DNA from: Tautonia plasticadhaerens
GTDB taxonomy: Bacteria; Planctomycetota; Planctomycetia; Isosphaerales; Isosphaeraceae
NCBI RefSeq assembly: GCF_007752535.1
Contig: NZ_CP036426.1
Coordinates: 4,898,001 to 4,962,000, forward strand
DNA length: 64,000 nucleotides
Direction of reading: 5' to 3'
Shown: positions 10,793 to 18,830 of the stretch, piece after piece
Layout of the letters: each line of letters begins with the position of its first letter
Position numbering within the stretch: position 1 is the stretch's first letter
Translations under genes and position numbers: made by a program
The notes under the pieces: model-generated
Databases searched by the model: none
Told to the model about the DNA's origin: nothing
The model's input: only the letters and a program-made list of their open reading frames with translations

Positions 10793-11734
10793 ATGAGATT
10801 CCTCCCCCTCCGGCGACGCCCCCGGCCCGAGCCACCCCCGCCCCCGGAGGTCGACCCCGCGGCGATCGTCCGGAGGGCCCGCCGGCTCCGGTTCCGGGTC
10901 CGGCCGACGGCGGTGGCCCAGCTGGCGGGGGCGTACCACGGGGCCCGGCCGGGCACTGGACTGACCTTCGCCGAGCTGAGGGCGTACGAGCCGGGGGACG
11001 ACGTCCGGCACCTGGACTGGAACGTGACCGCCCGCCAGGGCCGGCCGTTCGTCCGGCGGTACGTGGAGGAGCGGTCGCTGAGCCTCTGGCTGATCGTGGA
11101 CGTCTCGGCCAGCCTCCGGTTCGGGCCCGACGGCCGGTCGAAGGCCGACCGGGCCGCCCAGGCGGCGGCGCTGCTGGCGGCCTCGGCGATCCAGAATGGG
11201 GATCGGGCCGCCCTGACCCTGGTGAGCGACCGGGTCGAGGCCGAGCTGCCCCCCGGGGGCGGGCCGAGGCACCTGGCCCGTCTGCTCCGGATGCTGGTGG
11301 CCTCCCCCGCCGGTTCCCGGAAGTCGTCGCTGACGGCGGCCGTCGGCCGGCCCGGGAGGTTCGCCCGCAGGGGGCTGGTGGTGGTCGTCGGCGACTTCCT
11401 CTCGGCCGAGCCGGTCGGCCCCTGGAGGCGGGTCGCCCGGCGGGGGGAGCTGGTGGCGATCCGGGTGCTCGACCCGAGGGAGGAGCACCTGCCCGGGGCC
11501 GGGGTCCTCGCCCTGGAGGACGCCGAGACGGGCCGCCGGAGGCTGGTGGACACCTCCCCCGGGAGGCTCCGGGCGGCCTACGCCCGCGTGGCCGAGGCCC
11601 GCCGGAAGTCGTTCCGGGCCTGGTGCGAGGCCACGGGGGCCGAGGGCCTGGAACTCTCCACCGAGGACGACCCGCTCGGCCCCCTGCTCCGGCTCTTCCG
11701 GGGGCGGGCCGCCCGACGGACGGGCCCCCGATGA
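10793..11734 (+). CDS. DUF58 domain protein (vWA-like)
   Basis: 313 residues. The DUF58 signature is clear: YEPGDDVRHLDWNVTARQG followed by RRYVEERSLSLWLIVDVSAS, where DVSAS forms a MIDAS-like DxSxS metal site. No transmembrane helix is evident in the N-terminus. DUF58 proteins usually work with a MoxR AAA+ ATPase in chaperone or metal-insertion complexes; no MoxR gene is in the window. The start codon lies one base after the stop of the glucanotransferase and the stop overlaps the next start (ATGA), indicating translational coupling. Confidence 0.88.
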   Translation: MRFLPLRRRPRPEPPPPPEVDPAAIVRRARRLRFRVRPTAVAQLAGAYHGARPGTGLTFAELRAYEPGDDVRHLDWNVTARQGRPFVRRYVEERSLSLWLIVDVSASLRFGPDGRSKADRAAQAAALLAASAIQNGDRAALTLVSDRVEAELPPGGGPRHLARLLRMLVASPAGSRKSSLTAAVGRPGRFARRGLVVVVGDFLSAEPVGPWRRVARRGELVAIRVLDPREEHLPGAGVLALEDAETGRRRLVDTSPGRLRAAYARVAEARRKSFRAWCEATGAEGLELSTEDDPLGPLLRLFRGRAARRTGPR

Positions 11735-12330
11735 CCCGGCAAGACCCCGGAGGGCCGACCCCCGGCCCGGCCGACCCGCTCCCCCTGCTCCCCCCCCGGC
11801 CGAACCTGGGGCCGGAACCCTGGCGGGACCTCGACGGGGCGGACCCCTGGGCGATCTCGGCGGCGGTCCTCCTGCTGGCCTCGGTGGCGGTGATCGGCGC
11901 CCGGGTCATCGCCCGTCGGCGGGGGAGGGCCGCCTCGGTGCCGGCCCCGGCCCCCGGCCCGGCCGGCCCGTCGGCCCCGGGCTCGCGGGCCGACCGGCTG
12001 GTGGCCCGGGCCGAGGCGATCCGGGAGGCGATCATCGCCCACCTCGGCCCGTCCTGGGCGGCCCGGACCACCGAGGAGATCGCCGACTCCCCGGAGCTGG
12101 CCTCCCGGATCGGCCCGGACCGCGCGGCCCGGGTCGTCGCGCTGCTGGCCGAGGCCGACCGGGCCAAGTTCGCCGGGGAGGTCCCCCCCGGGCTCGGGGA
12201 TCAGGGGGGGGACGACGCCGAGGCCGATCGCTGGGCCGCCGAGGTCGTCCGGGCCCTGGCCCGGCCGGCACCGAGGCCCTCGCCGGCCCCGGCCCCGGCG
12301 GGGGCGAGCTCGACCAGCAGCGGCCGGTGA
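11731..12330 (+). CDS. Single-pass membrane protein accompanying DUF58 (DUF4381-like)
   Basis: The start is chosen at the ATG overlapping the stop of the DUF58 gene (ATGA); a longer version would run far into that gene. 199 residues: a short Pro-rich N-terminus, one transmembrane helix (AISAAVLLLASVAVIGARVI, about 41-60), then a cytoplasmic region. That region contains LVARAEAIREAIIAHLGPSW and ADRAKFAGEVPPG, the arrangement of DUF4381-like partners of DUF58/MoxR systems. The last 130 bases overlap the convergent gene on the opposite strand. Function by context only. Confidence 0.65.
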   Translation: MTRQDPGGPTPGPADPLPLLPPRPNLGPEPWRDLDGADPWAISAAVLLLASVAVIGARVIARRRGRAASVPAPAPGPAGPSAPGSRADRLVARAEAIREAIIAHLGPSWAARTTEEIADSPELASRIGPDRAARVVALLAEADRAKFAGEVPPGLGDQGGDDAEADRWAAEVVRALARPAPRPSPAPAPAGASSTSSGR

Positions 12331-13304
12331 TCCGAGCCGATCGGCGGGCCGAGGCGGCGGTCGACCACGGCCAGTCCCGGCGAGACGAAGGCGTGGTCGA
12401 TCGGGATCCGGTACGGCAGGTCGACCGGCCAGCTCGGCTGACGGCCGAAGCCGAGGCGGCTGTCCCTCAGCCGGGAGGCCCGCAGGAAGTCGGCGAAGGT
12501 GGGGGAGCCGTCGGTGCGGTTCATGTCGCCGACGACCAGCGTCGGGCCCGGCCTCCGGGCGATCATGCGGGCCAGCTCCAGGAACTCGGCCCGCCCCCGG
12601 CCCCGGCCGTCGCCGCCGATCGGGCTGGGTGGGTGCAGGATCCAGAGGTGGGTCGGCTCGCCGCCGAACTCCAGGGTCGCCACCAGGGCGGGGTTGCCGT
12701 CCCCCAGCGGCCGGACGACCGCCGGGGCGGGGGATTCCAGGATCGGGCGGGTCGAGTAGAGGGCGACCCCCCGGGCCCCGCCCGGGACCTCGATGCGGTG
12801 CGGGTGGGAGGCCCGGAGCGGCCCCATCGCCCGCCGCCACCGGGCGCTGAACTCGACGAGGGCGACCACGTCGGGCCGCTCCCGGCGGATGAGGTCGAGG
12901 AGCGCGCGATGGTCGTCATTGGTGGCCAGGACGTTGGCCATCAGGACCTTAAGCCGGGGGGTGCCCCCCGGGCCGGGGGCGACCGGGTTGCCCGAGAGGT
13001 CGTACCGCAGGACCGCCGCCGCCTGGGAGACGGCCAGGGCGGCCAGGGCGGCCGCGGCCCAGCGGTTCTTGCCCAGGGTGCCCATCGCCACCGCCCCGAG
13101 GATCGAGGCGGCCAGGGCCGGGACCTGGAAGTGCGTCAGCAGGTCGGCCTTCCAGTCGGCGCGGGCCAGCAGCCGGGCAGTCGGGTGGACCAGGGCCGGC
13201 AGGGCCGCCGCCACCGCGAGCGGCAGCCCCCGGCGCATCCGGCGGGGGGGCCGGGGCGGGGCGGGTCCGGGCGTCGTCATCGGGCCGGGGTCGGCGATGG
13301 CCAC
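12201..13304 (-). CDS. Endonuclease/exonuclease/phosphatase (EEP) family membrane protein
   Basis: 367 residues. An N-terminal region with hydrophobic segments (about 28-45, 65-80, 85-105) precedes an EEP domain. The EEP core shows LKVLMANVLATN, LVVGDMNRTDGSPTF (metal-binding Asp/Asn), then PIDHAFVSPGL and GSDHRPLLVEL with the conserved SDHxP end motif. Such proteins hydrolyse phosphodiesters, and the substrate (nucleic acid or lipid headgroup) is not deducible. The real domain ends near residue 335; the last 30 residues are low complexity and overlap the convergent gene. An alternative start is the ATG at 13280. Confidence 0.85.
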   Translation of the reverse strand: MAIADPGPMTTPGPAPPRPPRRMRRGLPLAVAAALPALVHPTARLLARADWKADLLTHFQVPALAASILGAVAMGTLGKNRWAAAALAALAVSQAAAVLRYDLSGNPVAPGPGGTPRLKVLMANVLATNDDHRALLDLIRRERPDVVALVEFSARWRRAMGPLRASHPHRIEVPGGARGVALYSTRPILESPAPAVVRPLGDGNPALVATLEFGGEPTHLWILHPPSPIGGDGRGRGRAEFLELARMIARRPGPTLVVGDMNRTDGSPTFADFLRASRLRDSRLGFGRQPSWPVDLPYRIPIDHAFVSPGLAVVDRRLGPPIGSDHRPLLVELAPAGAGAGEGLGAGRARARTTSAAQRSASASSPP

Positions 13305-13391
13305 GAGGCGGTCCTCGGTCGGGGATGGGCCGTCGGGGTGCGATGCCTCGGCGTGATCCGGGCCGGGGCCCGTCTCGGGTCCCGTTCAAGT

Positions 13392-14669
13392 TTACTCGAC
13401 GGCGGCCCGGGGGACGGCGAACGGCATCGGGATTCCTTGCACGTCCGGATCCGGCCCGAGCGGGAATCCGACGGCCGACGCCGGGGCGTGTCGGGGTCCG
13501 GCCGGGCCTCGGGAAGGCCCGAAATCCGGCCCGGTGCGCTCCGGGGAGGCCGGGGTCGGCGCCGGGGGCTCGTTCCGCAGGGCGTGAACACCGTTCGGCT
13601 TGCGGCGATCGAGTGTCGGCTCGGGGGCCGTCCGGGGCGGCTCGTTTCGGTGAGCGGCGGCGGCCGGAGACGCGGGGGGCTCGGGGGCGGAATGAGGGGG
13701 CTCGGGGCCCCGGGCCGGGGCCGGCGGGGTCGGCCCGGGCTCGGACCGGCGTCGGGGGGAGTGGGCCCGACGCCACTGGCGGTCGTCGTCCTTGCTCCGC
13801 TCGACCCGGATCCGCATCACCTGGTTGAGCCCCCGGACCATCTCCGAGAACGCCTCCCGGCGATAACGCTGGCGGAGCTGCCCCTCCTTGCTCGTGTCCA
13901 CCCGGCCGGTCCGGGCCGCGGCCTCCCCCTCCGGGCCGTACTGCTCGTGCCAGAGCCGCTCCCGGAGCGCCTCCAGGCGGTCGAACTCCCGGGCGATCAG
14001 GCCCCGCAAGGCCGACCGGGCGGCGACGGGGTCGGTGGGCAGGCGGTCGACCGTGCGGCCGAGGGTGGGCAGGCCGCAGGCGGCGAGCATGAGGTGGTAG
14101 AAGGCGCGGGCGGCCGGGTCGCCGTCGAGGCCGGGGGCGTCGGGGGAATAGCCGCGCAGGGTCATGGCCAGGTCCTGGTCGCGGGGGTGCCAGCCCAGGC
14201 CCTGGGCCAGCCGGGCGTCCAGGCGGGACCAGTGCCGCTGCAGCCACTCACAGCCGAAGGAGCAGGACTGCAGGTCGGCCGTGACGTTGACCGGGTCGGC
14301 CCGCAGGTCCTGGGCCTTGCGGCGGGCGGCGTGCTGCTTGCGGCGGGCCCAGCGGCGGACGGCGTCGCGGGAGGCGTCCTCGAGGGCGGCGTCCTCGGCG
14401 ACCCGGCAGCGTTCGAAGCGGGCGAAGGCGGCGGCGGAGGCGCGGATCAGGGCCCCCTCGGCCTCGACCTCGGGGCGGAGTTCGTCGGCCCAGCGGTCGG
14501 CGAAGCCCTGCATGGCGGCGGCCTCGGCCTCGGAGTCGGGCAGCGCGGCGGTCAGGCCGTGGAGTCGGGCGTTGTGCCGGCTCCGCAGGCGGCTGGAGGG
14601 GGAGCGGTCCCGGGCGTTGGTGTGCGAGGGGCCGGGGCCGGGCGGGGGGGCGACATCGTCGGCGCTCAT
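13392..14669 (-). CDS. Orphan planctomycete protein with 'NARLHGL' N-terminal motif
   Basis: Function unknown. With the start at MSADDVAPPPG (the longer frame adds only low-complexity residues) it has 425 residues. RLRSRHNARLHGLTAAL (about residues 27-43) resembles the 'SRxNAxKHGL' start seen in a widespread uncharacterised family of planctomycetes and proteobacteria. An alpha-helical charged region (about 45-300) follows, rich in Arg/Glu/Ala, including SCSFGCEWLQRHW. The last about 130 residues are a Pro/Glu/Arg-rich disordered tail. No transmembrane segment. It is upstream-facing to the kinase gene across a 548-base gap. Confidence 0.65.
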   Translation of the reverse strand: MSADDVAPPPGPGPSHTNARDRSPSSRLRSRHNARLHGLTAALPDSEAEAAAMQGFADRWADELRPEVEAEGALIRASAAAFARFERCRVAEDAALEDASRDAVRRWARRKQHAARRKAQDLRADPVNVTADLQSCSFGCEWLQRHWSRLDARLAQGLGWHPRDQDLAMTLRGYSPDAPGLDGDPAARAFYHLMLAACGLPTLGRTVDRLPTDPVAARSALRGLIAREFDRLEALRERLWHEQYGPEGEAAARTGRVDTSKEGQLRQRYRREAFSEMVRGLNQVMRIRVERSKDDDRQWRRAHSPRRRSEPGPTPPAPARGPEPPHSAPEPPASPAAAAHRNEPPRTAPEPTLDRRKPNGVHALRNEPPAPTPASPERTGPDFGPSRGPAGPRHAPASAVGFPLGPDPDVQGIPMPFAVPRAAVE

Positions 14670-15217
14670 GGGTGCGTCCTCTGGAGGCGGCCGGATCGGG
14701 GGATGCCGGGCCGGTCGGGCCCCGGCCCTCGACGTCGAGGGGGCCCGGGGACCGCCGATCACATGCCTAAATCATCGTGTCGGGAGGCGATTTCAGTCAC
14801 AAAAACCCCCGGACGGGCACACGTCCCCGCCCGGGGGCCCGGGGCCCGGCCCGAGGGGAGGCGGACCGGCCCCCCTCGGGGCCGACGGGACGGGTGAGGA
14901 TCCCTGCGAATCCCGATCGCCCTGGGGGGCCGGACGGGCCGGGATCGGGACGGGGGGCGCGCGGTCCGAGGCGCGGGCCGAGCGGTGACCTAGGGTTGGG
15001 TGTCTCCGGTCTGGGGGCCGCGGCGAGGGAGTGGGGCGTCGGGGAGGAGCCCGTCGCGTCGCCGGGAAGGGCCCGTGGCGTCGGGTTGCGACGGACCGGA
15101 GCGCGGGGCTAGAATTGGGGGCAAGATAACGTGGCAGAATTAGCGTTGACGGCCCTCTCGACCGCGCCCTCCCCTGGCACGCTCACGTCTTGCGGGCGCC
15201 CGGAACCGACCCGAGCC
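14670..15217. other. Divergent intergenic region with palindromes
   Basis: Separates the minus-strand orphan gene from the plus-strand kinase. It contains a 16-bp perfect palindrome (14726-14741) and a hairpin at 14806-14837 (listed separately). An AT-richer patch lies at about 14760-14805. Promoters in both directions are expected but no clear -35/-10 was found. Confidence 0.5.
14801..14837 (-). terminator. Minus-strand hairpin plus T5: possible leader attenuator
   Basis: Read on the minus strand, CCCCCGG...CCGGGGG arms (14831-14837 with 14806-14812, extended by CGGG/CCCG around a mismatch) are followed by five T residues at 14805-14801. This looks like an intrinsic terminator but sits about 130 bases upstream of the orphan gene's start, with no minus-strand gene before it. 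It may end a small RNA or a leader transcript. Confidence 0.4.
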
Positions 15218-17977
15218 ATGGCGATCGACCCGCGGACGTCTCGATTCTGGCAGGAGACGCTGCGTGGTGGGCTGCTGGACGAGGCGGCGCTGCGGAATTG
15301 CTGGGAGGCGATCCCGGAGGAGAAGCGCGAGGCCGAGGCGATCGACCGCCGGATGGCCCGCCAGGCGATCTCGGCCGGGTACCTGACGCTGTGGCAGGCG
15401 CAGCAGGCGCTGGCCGGGCGGGCCTCGGCGTTGCGGATCGGCAAGTATGTGGCCCTGGATATCATCGGCCGGGGCGGCATGGGGCTGGTCTTCCTGGCGA
15501 AGGACACCCGGCTGAGGCGTCGGGTGGCGATCAAGGTGCTCTCCCGGGAGCGGATGAGCAGCCCGAGGGCCCTGGCCCGGTTCGAGCGCGAGGCGAAGGT
15601 CGGGGCCCAGTTGCAGCACGACAACCTCGTGCGGATCTACGACGAGGGCGAGGCGAAGGACCTGCGCTACCTGGTGATGGAGTACATCGAGGGGCGCAAC
15701 GTCGGGCAGATCCTGGGGGAGGTGGGCCGGCTGCCGCCCTCGCTGGCGGCGTCGATCGTCCGCCAGGTGGCGATGGGGCTGGAGCACGCCCGGCACAAGG
15801 GGCTGATCCACCGGGACGTGAACCCGCAGAACATCCTGGTGACCTTCGACGGGGTGGCGAAGCTGGCCGACCTCGGCCTGGCGATCGACCTGGGGGACCC
15901 GGACGACGTGGTCACCCGGGACGGGGCGACGGTGGGCACCTTCGACTACATCAGCCCGGAGCAGGCGAGGCACCCCAGGTCGGTGGACACGAGGAGCGAC
16001 CTGTACTCGCTCGGCTGCACGCTCTATCACATGATCACCGGGCGGGTGCCGTTCGCGGCGGCGAGCCTGCCGGAGAAGCTCTACGCCCACCAGCTGCAGA
16101 ACCCGGACCCCCCGTCGTCGCTGGTGCCCGGGGTGCCGCCGGCGCTGGACGCGATCGTGATGCGGCTGATGGCCAAGTCGCCCGACGACCGCTTCCCCAA
16201 CCCCCAGGCGCTGGCCGAGGCGCTGGCCCCGTTCGCCCAGGGGGCCGCGGCGGTGGCGGCGATCCTCCGGCCCCACGAGGAGCGGGACGAGGAGCGGGGC
16301 CCGGCCCCGTCGCAGGTGGCCCCCGGCCCCCCGGACGACGGCTCCGACCCTAACGGGTTCCAGCTCGGCCCGGAGCACGAGTACGCCAACCTGCCGCCGA
16401 CCCGGACCGCCTCGGCCATGAGGCCCGAGCCCCGGACCGAGGCCTCCGCCGTGGCCGATCCCCCGCGGTCGGACTCCGACCCGGGGGTCGGCGGCGGCCC
16501 CCCGGCCACCGAGCCGGAGCCGGAGCCGGAGCCGGGCCCGAGGCGGCCGGCCGGGCCCGGCGGGCTGGGGCTGCCGATCGACCTGGGCCCCGAGCCCTCG
16601 CTGGTCGAGGCCCTGGGCTCCTCCCGGAGCCGGTCCCGGTCGTCGGTGTCGAAGGCCGACAGCGGCTCGAACTCCGCCGAACGGGCCCGGCTGTCGGCCC
16701 CCACCGCCCCCCCGCCGCCGGGCTGGTCGGGCCGGCACCGGCGGGCGGCCCTGGTCGCGGCGGCCGTGGCGCTGGCGCTGGGCCTGGGGACGGTGCTCTC
16801 CCGGTTCGTCGGGCCCGGCGGGGGGGCGAGCGCGGTCCCCTCGGGGGGGGAGACGGGCGACGGGCCGGCGGCCGACGCCCCGGCCGAGTCCGGGGCGGCC
16901 CCGGCCTTCAGCGTCGGCCGGGCGGACGGCTCGGGTCTGATCGGGGCGGGCAGCTTCCAGGACGCCCTCTCGCTGGCGCCGAACAACGGCGGCACGGTCT
17001 ACCTGGCCGACGGGGGGGGGCCGTTCCGGGTCGACGCCGGGACCCCGGCCTTCGTGGCGCCGAGGTCGCCGATCGTCATCCGGCCCCGGCCCGGGGGGCG
17101 GGCGACGATCACCGTCGAGCTGGGGGGCCGGGAGCCCTGGCTGAGGCAGACCGAGGGGAGCCTGACGCTGCAGGATCTGACGGTGCTCGTCCGCCACGAG
17201 GGCCCGCCGGGGGACCGGCCCCCGCTGGTCGAGGCGAACGGGCCGCTGACGCTGCGGCGGTGCACCTTCTCGGCCGATCCGGCCCCCGGGGGGATCTCCC
17301 GGGCGGCCCGGGCGACCTCCAGCACGACGATCGACGGCTGCCTCTTCAGCGGGTTCGGGCGGCCGATCGACCTGGTCGCCTACGGGACGCTGACGCATGA
17401 GGTCCGCAACTGCATCTTCGCCTGGACCCGGGGGGACGGGCTCAGGCCGGGCTGGGCGGTCCGGGTCGTCGCGCGGGTGGCCGGCCAGGCCGGGTCGGCC
17501 CGGCTGACCATCCAGGGCTGCTCGGTGCTGGGGGGGGCCGGGCTGGTGGACGCCGAGGCGCTGATGGCCGACCGGCCGCTGGAGATCCGGGTCGCCTCCT
17601 CGGCGATCCAGGCCGACCACCTGCTCCGCTGGTCCCCCCCGGTATCGGACGCCTCCTTCCCGTCCGGCCTGCGGTGGACCGGCTCGGGCAACCGCTACGC
17701 GATCCGGCAGACGGCCTGGGTCGTCTCCTCGACCGAGGACCCGGGGGCGCCGGAGTGGTCGCCGACCGATCGGGAGTCCTGGGTCGGCGCGTTGGGGAAC
17801 TCGGGGACCGACGACTCGGTGCAGGCCGACGTCCGACTGGCGGACGCCTCGGCGATGCAGTCCGGATCGCTCCATGCCCCCCGGTTCGCCGCCCGATCCG
17901 AGGGGGAGCCCGTCGGCGCCGACCCGAGCCTGGTCGGCCCCACCCCCCTGCCCCCCCCGGTCCCCGCCGGGGAGTGA
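15218..17977 (+). CDS. Membrane Ser/Thr protein kinase with beta-helix-like extracytoplasmic domain
   Basis: 919 residues from the ATG at 15218; a start at 15131 is possible but less family-like. The N-terminal 75 residues carry a helical segment (TRSFWQETL-like start, GYLTLWQAQQAL) common before planctomycete kinases. Kinase domain about 78-345: glycine loop GRGGMGLVF, Lys106 in AIKVL, catalytic loop HRDVNPQN (198-205) and DLG (218-220). The activation segment is GTFDYISPEQA. In the catalytic loop the usual Lys after HRDx is Asn202. A Pro/Glu-rich linker, one transmembrane helix (about 508-530), and a C-terminal region with repeated beta phrases (LTLQDLTVLV, LTLRRCTFS, LTIQGCSVLG) suggest a right-handed beta-helix outside the membrane. 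It is related in layout to the kinase at 54011-58201. Confidence 0.9.
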   Translation: MAIDPRTSRFWQETLRGGLLDEAALRNCWEAIPEEKREAEAIDRRMARQAISAGYLTLWQAQQALAGRASALRIGKYVALDIIGRGGMGLVFLAKDTRLRRRVAIKVLSRERMSSPRALARFEREAKVGAQLQHDNLVRIYDEGEAKDLRYLVMEYIEGRNVGQILGEVGRLPPSLAASIVRQVAMGLEHARHKGLIHRDVNPQNILVTFDGVAKLADLGLAIDLGDPDDVVTRDGATVGTFDYISPEQARHPRSVDTRSDLYSLGCTLYHMITGRVPFAAASLPEKLYAHQLQNPDPPSSLVPGVPPALDAIVMRLMAKSPDDRFPNPQALAEALAPFAQGAAAVAAILRPHEERDEERGPAPSQVAPGPPDDGSDPNGFQLGPEHEYANLPPTRTASAMRPEPRTEASAVADPPRSDSDPGVGGGPPATEPEPEPEPGPRRPAGPGGLGLPIDLGPEPSLVEALGSSRSRSRSSVSKADSGSNSAERARLSAPTAPPPPGWSGRHRRAALVAAAVALALGLGTVLSRFVGPGGGASAVPSGGETGDGPAADAPAESGAAPAFSVGRADGSGLIGAGSFQDALSLAPNNGGTVYLADGGGPFRVDAGTPAFVAPRSPIVIRPRPGGRATITVELGGREPWLRQTEGSLTLQDLTVLVRHEGPPGDRPPLVEANGPLTLRRCTFSADPAPGGISRAARATSSTTIDGCLFSGFGRPIDLVAYGTLTHEVRNCIFAWTRGDGLRPGWAVRVVARVAGQAGSARLTIQGCSVLGGAGLVDAEALMADRPLEIRVASSAIQADHLLRWSPPVSDASFPSGLRWTGSGNRYAIRQTAWVVSSTEDPGAPEWSPTDRESWVGALGNSGTDDSVQADVRLADASAMQSGSLHAPRFAARSEGEPVGADPSLVGPTPLPPPVPAGE

Positions 17978-18244
17978 TCCGGGATCGACCGGATCGGATC
18001 GATCGCCCTCGGGCGAGGACGGGCCCCGGGGAGGAGCCGGCCTCCCGGGCGTGGCGGCATGAGATCGAGATCGGGGCGTCGCCGACTTCGGCCCGGCCGG
18101 CGGTCGGGGGTCCCTGGCTCGTCGGGCCGGGGGACGGACGAGACGAGGCCGCCGCCATCCCCCGGGGGGGACGACGGCGGCCGTTCGTGGGACGGTCGGT
18201 TCGGGCGGGTGGCGTCCCCCGATCGGTCGGGGGCGGGCCCGGCC

Positions 18245-18830
18245 TCAGAAGAAGATGCCGCCGAAGCCCAGGCCGTTGCCGAAGCCCGGCCCGCCGACGA
18301 CGCCGAAGCCGTTGCCCAGGCCGAAGCCGGCGGTCGGGGTGCCGAAGCCGACGGTGTTGCCGAAGTTCAGGCCGGCGGCCCCGAGGCCGGGGAAGGTCGA
18401 GCCGCCGAAGCCGAACCCATTCCCGAAGTTCGAGCCGCCGAAGCCGCTGAGGCCGCCGAAGCCGCTCCCCAGGCCCCCGAGGCCGCCGCCGAGGCCGCTC
18501 CCCAGGCCCCCGAGGCCGCCGATGTTGTTGCCGAACCCGCCGATGTTGCTGTCGAAGCCGCCGAGGCCGCCGAACGTGTCGACGGGTCTGAGCCCGCCGA
18601 AGGTGCCGAGGCCGCCGAACCCGAGGGTGCTGTCGAACCCGGTCGGCGAGGTGTTGAAGAAGGAGTCGGCCCCCAGGCCCAGGCGGTCGGTGAAGCTGCC
18701 CGCCAGGCCGGTCGGGATGCCCCCCAGGCCGCCGAGGCCCCCCGTGACGCCCCCCAGGCCCGGGTTGAACGTGCCGAACTGCCGGGCCGTCCCGATCGAG
18801 GATCCGGCGACCTGCGCCGCCGTGTCGACG
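18245..18830. repeat. Low-complexity tandem region coding the Gly-rich tail
   Basis: Imperfect repeats of CCGCCGAAGCC / CCGAGGCCGCCG type, in register with the codons of the minus-strand gene (GGLGG, GFGN). Coding low complexity rather than a CRISPR or VNTR with constant spacers; it could be a site of length variation between strains. Confidence 0.6.

Noticed and set aside
8479-11553. Long minus-strand open frame (1024 codons) opposite the GH57/DUF58 genes
   Set aside because: It is antisense to well-supported genes, low in recognisable motifs and rich in residues expected from GC-biased shadow frames.
15131-15217. Earlier start of the first kinase
   Set aside because: The extra 29 residues are Ala/Thr/Ser/Pro-rich with no similarity-like pattern; the ATG at 15218 fits the family start better, though this is not certain.
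18245-18830. CRISPR-like repeat pattern
   Set aside because: The repeats are imperfect, have no unique spacers and follow the codon register of a Gly-rich protein.
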